DNA of 64,000 bases from Pseudomonas graminis (lineage in GTDB: Bacteria; Pseudomonadota; Gammaproteobacteria; Pseudomonadales; Pseudomonadaceae): contig NZ_SOCR01000005.1 in assembly GCF_004364335.1 (NCBI RefSeq), positions 1 to 64,000 on the forward strand, given 5' to 3'. This document shows, in pieces, positions 61,407-64,000 of the stretch. The notes under the pieces are model-generated. The model made no database searches, was not told the origin of the DNA, and worked only from the letters and a program-made list of their open reading frames with translations. The translations under genes and the position numbers were made by a program. The stretch's first letter is position 1, and the number at the start of each line of letters is the position of its first letter.

Positions 61407-63068
61407 TTAGTGAAACAACACCGCAGTTTTCTGCAGAGTGATCCACACGCCCCACGCCAACGGAATGCCCACTGCCAGCCAGGCCAGAATCGCCAGTGGC
61501 TTGGTGCTTGGATCAGCTTTCCATTCAAGCGAAGTGCTGTGATCGGCGCCGGCATCGTGACCGAAGGCTTGCTCAGCCTTCAATTGCTCGTCGGTCATGA
61601 AGTATTTATCGGCCACCGGACGCACCAGCAGGTTGCAGATGAAGCCCAACACCAGCAGGCCCGCGAGGATGTACAGGGTGATGTCGTAAGCATCGGCGCG
61701 TGCAACGCCGTGGCTCAACTGATACTCACGCAGGTAGTTCACCAGCACCGGGCCAAGGACACCAGCGGCAGCCCATGCGGTCAGCAGACGACCGTGGATC
61801 GCACCGACCATTTGCGTACCGAACAGGTCGGCCAGGTAGGCCGGAACGGTCGCAAAACCGCCGCCGTACATCGACAGCACGACGCAGAACGCCGCCACGA
61901 ACAGCGCAACGCTGCCCAGGTGACCCAGGGTCGGTACCGACGCGTAGAGCAAGAAGCCCAGCGCGAAGAACACGAAGTAGGTGGCTTTACGGCCGATGTA
62001 GTCCGAGAACGATGCCCAGAAGAAACGACCGCCGATGTTGAACAGGCTCAGCAGACCGGTGAAGCCCGCGGCGATCGCCGCGATGGCCGCCAGTTGCGAG
62101 GCATCCAGCTGCCCGAACGGCTGATCGGTACCCAGCAGCTTGCCGCCGAACACTTCCTGCAGCAGGGGCGAAGCCATGCCGAGGATGCCGATGCCTGCCG
62201 ATACGTTCAGGCACAGCACCAGCCAGACCAGACGGAACTGAGGCGTCTTCCAGGCAACGCTGACGTGCACGTGGCGGTTGGTGATCATCGCGCTATTGGC
62301 TTTCTTCACCGGAGCGGTCCAGCCTTCAGGTTTCCAGCCGGTAGGCGGAACGCGGTAAGACAGTGCGCCGCCGATCATGAAGATGAAGTAAATCACCGCC
62401 ATCACCACGAAGCTCTGCCAGACGCCAACGCTGTCAGGCGTGGCGAAGTGGCTCATCAATGCGGTTGCCAGCGGAGCGCCAACCATCGCGCCACCGCCGA
62501 AGCCCATGATTGCCATACCGGTCGCCATGCCGCGCTTGTCCGGAAACCACTTGATCAGCGTCGAGACCGGCGAGATATAACCCAGGCCCAGACCGATACC
62601 GCCGATCACGCCCGAGCCGATCCACATCAACCAGATCTGGTGCGTATAAACGCCCAGCGCCGAGATCAGCAGACCGCCACACCAGCACAATGCCGATACC
62701 ACACCGGCCTTGCGCGGGCCTGCGTGTTCCAGCCAGCCGCCCCAGATGGCTGCGGAGCAACCCAGGAAAATGAAGAACAGGGTGTAGATCCAGCCGAGCA
62801 TGGAGATCGGCCAATCACAGCTGGACGAAATGACTTGCTCGAAGAAACCCATGTCAGCCGGGCAGGCGACAGCGGCCTTGATGCCGATTGCCTTGGACAG
62901 CGGCAGCCAGAACACCGAAAAGCCGTAGGCCATACCAATACACAGGTGGATTGCCAATGCGGCTGGCGGAACCAGCCAACGGTTGAAACCGCGTTTGGCG
63001 ATAATGCGCTCTTTGGACAAGAACGCAGGCTGAGCGGCAGTACCACCCAGAGCAGTGCTCGTAGTCAT
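61407..63068 (-). CDS. OFA-family MFS transporter (oxalate/formate antiporter-like)
   Basis: 553 residues, twelve predicted helices. N-terminal LVPPAALAIHLCIGMAYGFSVFWLPLSKAIGI and the MFS loop LGYISPVSTLIKWFPDKRGMATGMAIMGFGGGAMVGAPL are typical of the OFA/YhjX group. Between TM1 and TM2 is an unusual extracytoplasmic loop with two cysteines (AVACPADMGFFEQVISSSCDW). A hydrophilic C-terminal stretch (TDEQLKAEQAFGHDAGADHSTSLEWK) precedes a last helix. The substrate is uncertain; related proteins transport oxalate, formate or pyruvate. Confidence 0.88.
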   Translation of the reverse strand: MTTSTALGGTAAQPAFLSKERIIAKRGFNRWLVPPAALAIHLCIGMAYGFSVFWLPLSKAIGIKAAVACPADMGFFEQVISSSCDWPISMLGWIYTLFFIFLGCSAAIWGGWLEHAGPRKAGVVSALCWCGGLLISALGVYTHQIWLMWIGSGVIGGIGLGLGYISPVSTLIKWFPDKRGMATGMAIMGFGGGAMVGAPLATALMSHFATPDSVGVWQSFVVMAVIYFIFMIGGALSYRVPPTGWKPEGWTAPVKKANSAMITNRHVHVSVAWKTPQFRLVWLVLCLNVSAGIGILGMASPLLQEVFGGKLLGTDQPFGQLDASQLAAIAAIAAGFTGLLSLFNIGGRFFWASFSDYIGRKATYFVFFALGFLLYASVPTLGHLGSVALFVAAFCVVLSMYGGGFATVPAYLADLFGTQMVGAIHGRLLTAWAAAGVLGPVLVNYLREYQLSHGVARADAYDITLYILAGLLVLGFICNLLVRPVADKYFMTDEQLKAEQAFGHDAGADHSTSLEWKADPSTKPLAILAWLAVGIPLAWGVWITLQKTAVLFH

Positions 63069-63398
63069 CTTATTGTTGCCCCCAATTTATAGTTGTATCC
63101 CGCAAGAACAGCGACATAGCCCCACCACCACTCTTAAAGCACGCAGGCCTTGGTGGTTTATCGGCAGAACATCTCTTTACGTGACAATTCGACGCAGCAA
63201 AGCTGGCGAATGGCGCGAGATTACCATTTGCGGCCTAAAAGAAAGCACTCTGCTACTACCTTTTTCGTGCCATCTGTCACTGTGCAACGCCCCGTCAATT
63301 TGATCGGCAGCGTCTGTGGCGATCCAAAACCCTGTGCCTGTGCGAGAACGCTATACTCGCGGGCTAAATTTTGAACGACTCGACACAAGGACTCGCCC
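63069..63398. other. 330-bp divergent intergenic region between the MFS and asmA-family genes
   Basis: No gene or repeat is seen. It must contain two divergent promoters; TATACT at 63352-63357 is a possible -10 for the asmA-family gene, without a good -35. Confidence 0.5.
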
Positions 63399-64000
63399 AT
63401 GAAAGCGTTCGGCAAAATCCTGGGGCTCACCCTTCTCGGGCTGTTGCTGATCATCGTGGCTCTTGGCTTTGCCCTGACCCACTTTTTTGATCCCAACGAC
63501 TACAAAGACGAGATTCGAAAACTGGTTCGCGATCGCGCCCATGTCGAGCTGACGCTCAATGGTGATATCGGCTGGAGCCTGTTTCCGTGGCTTGGCCTGG
63601 AGCTGCATGACGCCAGCGTCGCCACTTTGAGCGAGCCGACCAAACCCTTCGCCGACCTGCAGATGCTCGGGCTGTCCGTGCGCGTGCTGCCGCTGCTGCG
63701 CAAGGAAGTGCAGATGAGCGACGTGCGTGTCGAGGGCCTGAACCTGACGTTGACCCGCGATGAAAACGGCCACGGCAACTGGGAAGACATCGGCAAAGTG
63801 CCCGCCACCGCAGCCAATCCAGCCCAGCCGCCCGCTACGCCGTCTTCGCCCGCCGAGAGCGCGTCCGCCAAGCCCGATAAGCAATGGCAGCCGCTCAAGC
63901 TGGACATCGACAGCCTGACCGTGAACAACGCGCGGATCGATTTCAACGATATTCCCAAGGCCCGGCAGTTCACCGCCGAGAGCATTCAGCTGAGTACCGG
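63399..64000 (+). CDS. AsmA-family protein, 3' end missing
   Basis: The 200 visible codons start at ATG 63399 with AAGGA 7 bases upstream. An N-terminal membrane anchor (MKAFGKILGLTLLGLLLIIVALGFALTHFF) is followed by the AsmA signature FDPNDYKDEIRKLVRDRAHVELTLNGDIGWSLFPWLGLELHDASVATLSEP and VRVLPLLRKEVQMSDVRVEGLNLTLTRDENGHGNWEDI. The protein continues beyond the window; full members have about 700 residues. AsmA-like proteins bridge inner and outer membranes and are linked to phospholipid transport. A Pro/Ala/Ser linker (PAQPPATPSSPAESASA) interrupts the domain at about 143-160. Confidence 0.93.
   Translation, partial: MKAFGKILGLTLLGLLLIIVALGFALTHFFDPNDYKDEIRKLVRDRAHVELTLNGDIGWSLFPWLGLELHDASVATLSEPTKPFADLQMLGLSVRVLPLLRKEVQMSDVRVEGLNLTLTRDENGHGNWEDIGKVPATAANPAQPPATPSSPAESASAKPDKQWQPLKLDIDSLTVNNARIDFNDIPKARQFTAESIQLST

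Noticed and set aside
61410..63092. 560-codon open frame antisense to the OFA transporter
   Set aside because: Complete overlap with a clear MFS gene; the translation is low-complexity and Arg/Gln/His-rich, with no family features.

Overview
The window is a stretch of a Pseudomonas chromosome, most like the P. fluorescens/P. syringae lineage. The evidence is the high-GC gamma-proteobacterial codon use, the many Pseudomonas-type REP/REPIN palindromes, two OprD-family porins, the spu polyamine locus, and gene order that I recall from P. aeruginosa (ilvA-rpiA, D-2-hydroxyglutarate dehydrogenase/serA, hacB next to spu, secB-grx-rhodanese-gpmI-envC-ctpA, hisB-hisH-hisA-hisF). No rRNA, tRNA, insertion sequence, prophage or CRISPR array was seen.

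Layout. 1-7.6 kb is core metabolism: partial ilvA, rpiA, two tandem SdiA-regulated beta-propeller paralogues, a fumarylacetoacetate-hydrolase-family enzyme, and the divergent D-2-hydroxyglutarate dehydrogenase/serA pair. 7.7-20.3 kb is a heavy-metal resistance segment: an OprD-family porin, two small periplasmic proteins (DUF2790 and PtrA-like), czcD, czcCBA, czcRS and a DUF411 protein. Its intergenic regions carry a repeated 16-bp motif and a MerR/CadR-type operator. 20.3-26.9 kb holds DUF4399, a 2OG-Fe(II) oxygenase, DUF2059, an alpha/beta hydrolase and a penicillin-acylase-family enzyme (hacB-like), separated by palindromic repeats.

26.9-37.4 kb is the polyamine uptake and gamma-glutamylation locus (spuBCDEFGH plus divergent spuI). 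The gamma-glutamyl hydrolase gene spuA appears reduced to a remnant. 37.5-39 kb has a TetR regulator and a 178-bp tandem repeat built around a REPIN. 39-49 kb is a sulfonate/sulfur-starvation block: ssuACBF without ssuD or ssuE, lsfA, an OprD-family porin, and tauABCD. Around 49.2-49.5 kb are two NtrC-like boxes and a sigma54 promoter that probably drive the small RNA nrsZ.

49.5-57 kb carries a small membrane protein, trmL, secB, grxC, a cysteine-less rhodanese, gpmI, envC, ctpA and yibQ, the last genes forming a cell-envelope cluster. 57-61 kb has a periplasmic solute-binding protein and hisBH-DUF2164-hisAF. 61.4-63.1 kb is an OFA-family MFS transporter, and the window ends inside an asmA-family gene.

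The main leads are the layered metal control region (CadR-type operator on czcRS plus a shared putative CzcR box), the eroded spuA, the monooxygenase-less ssu cluster, the NtrC/sigma54 control region of the nrsZ-like RNA, and the REPIN-containing tandem array. All functional assignments come from reading sequence and recalled family knowledge; no database search was run.
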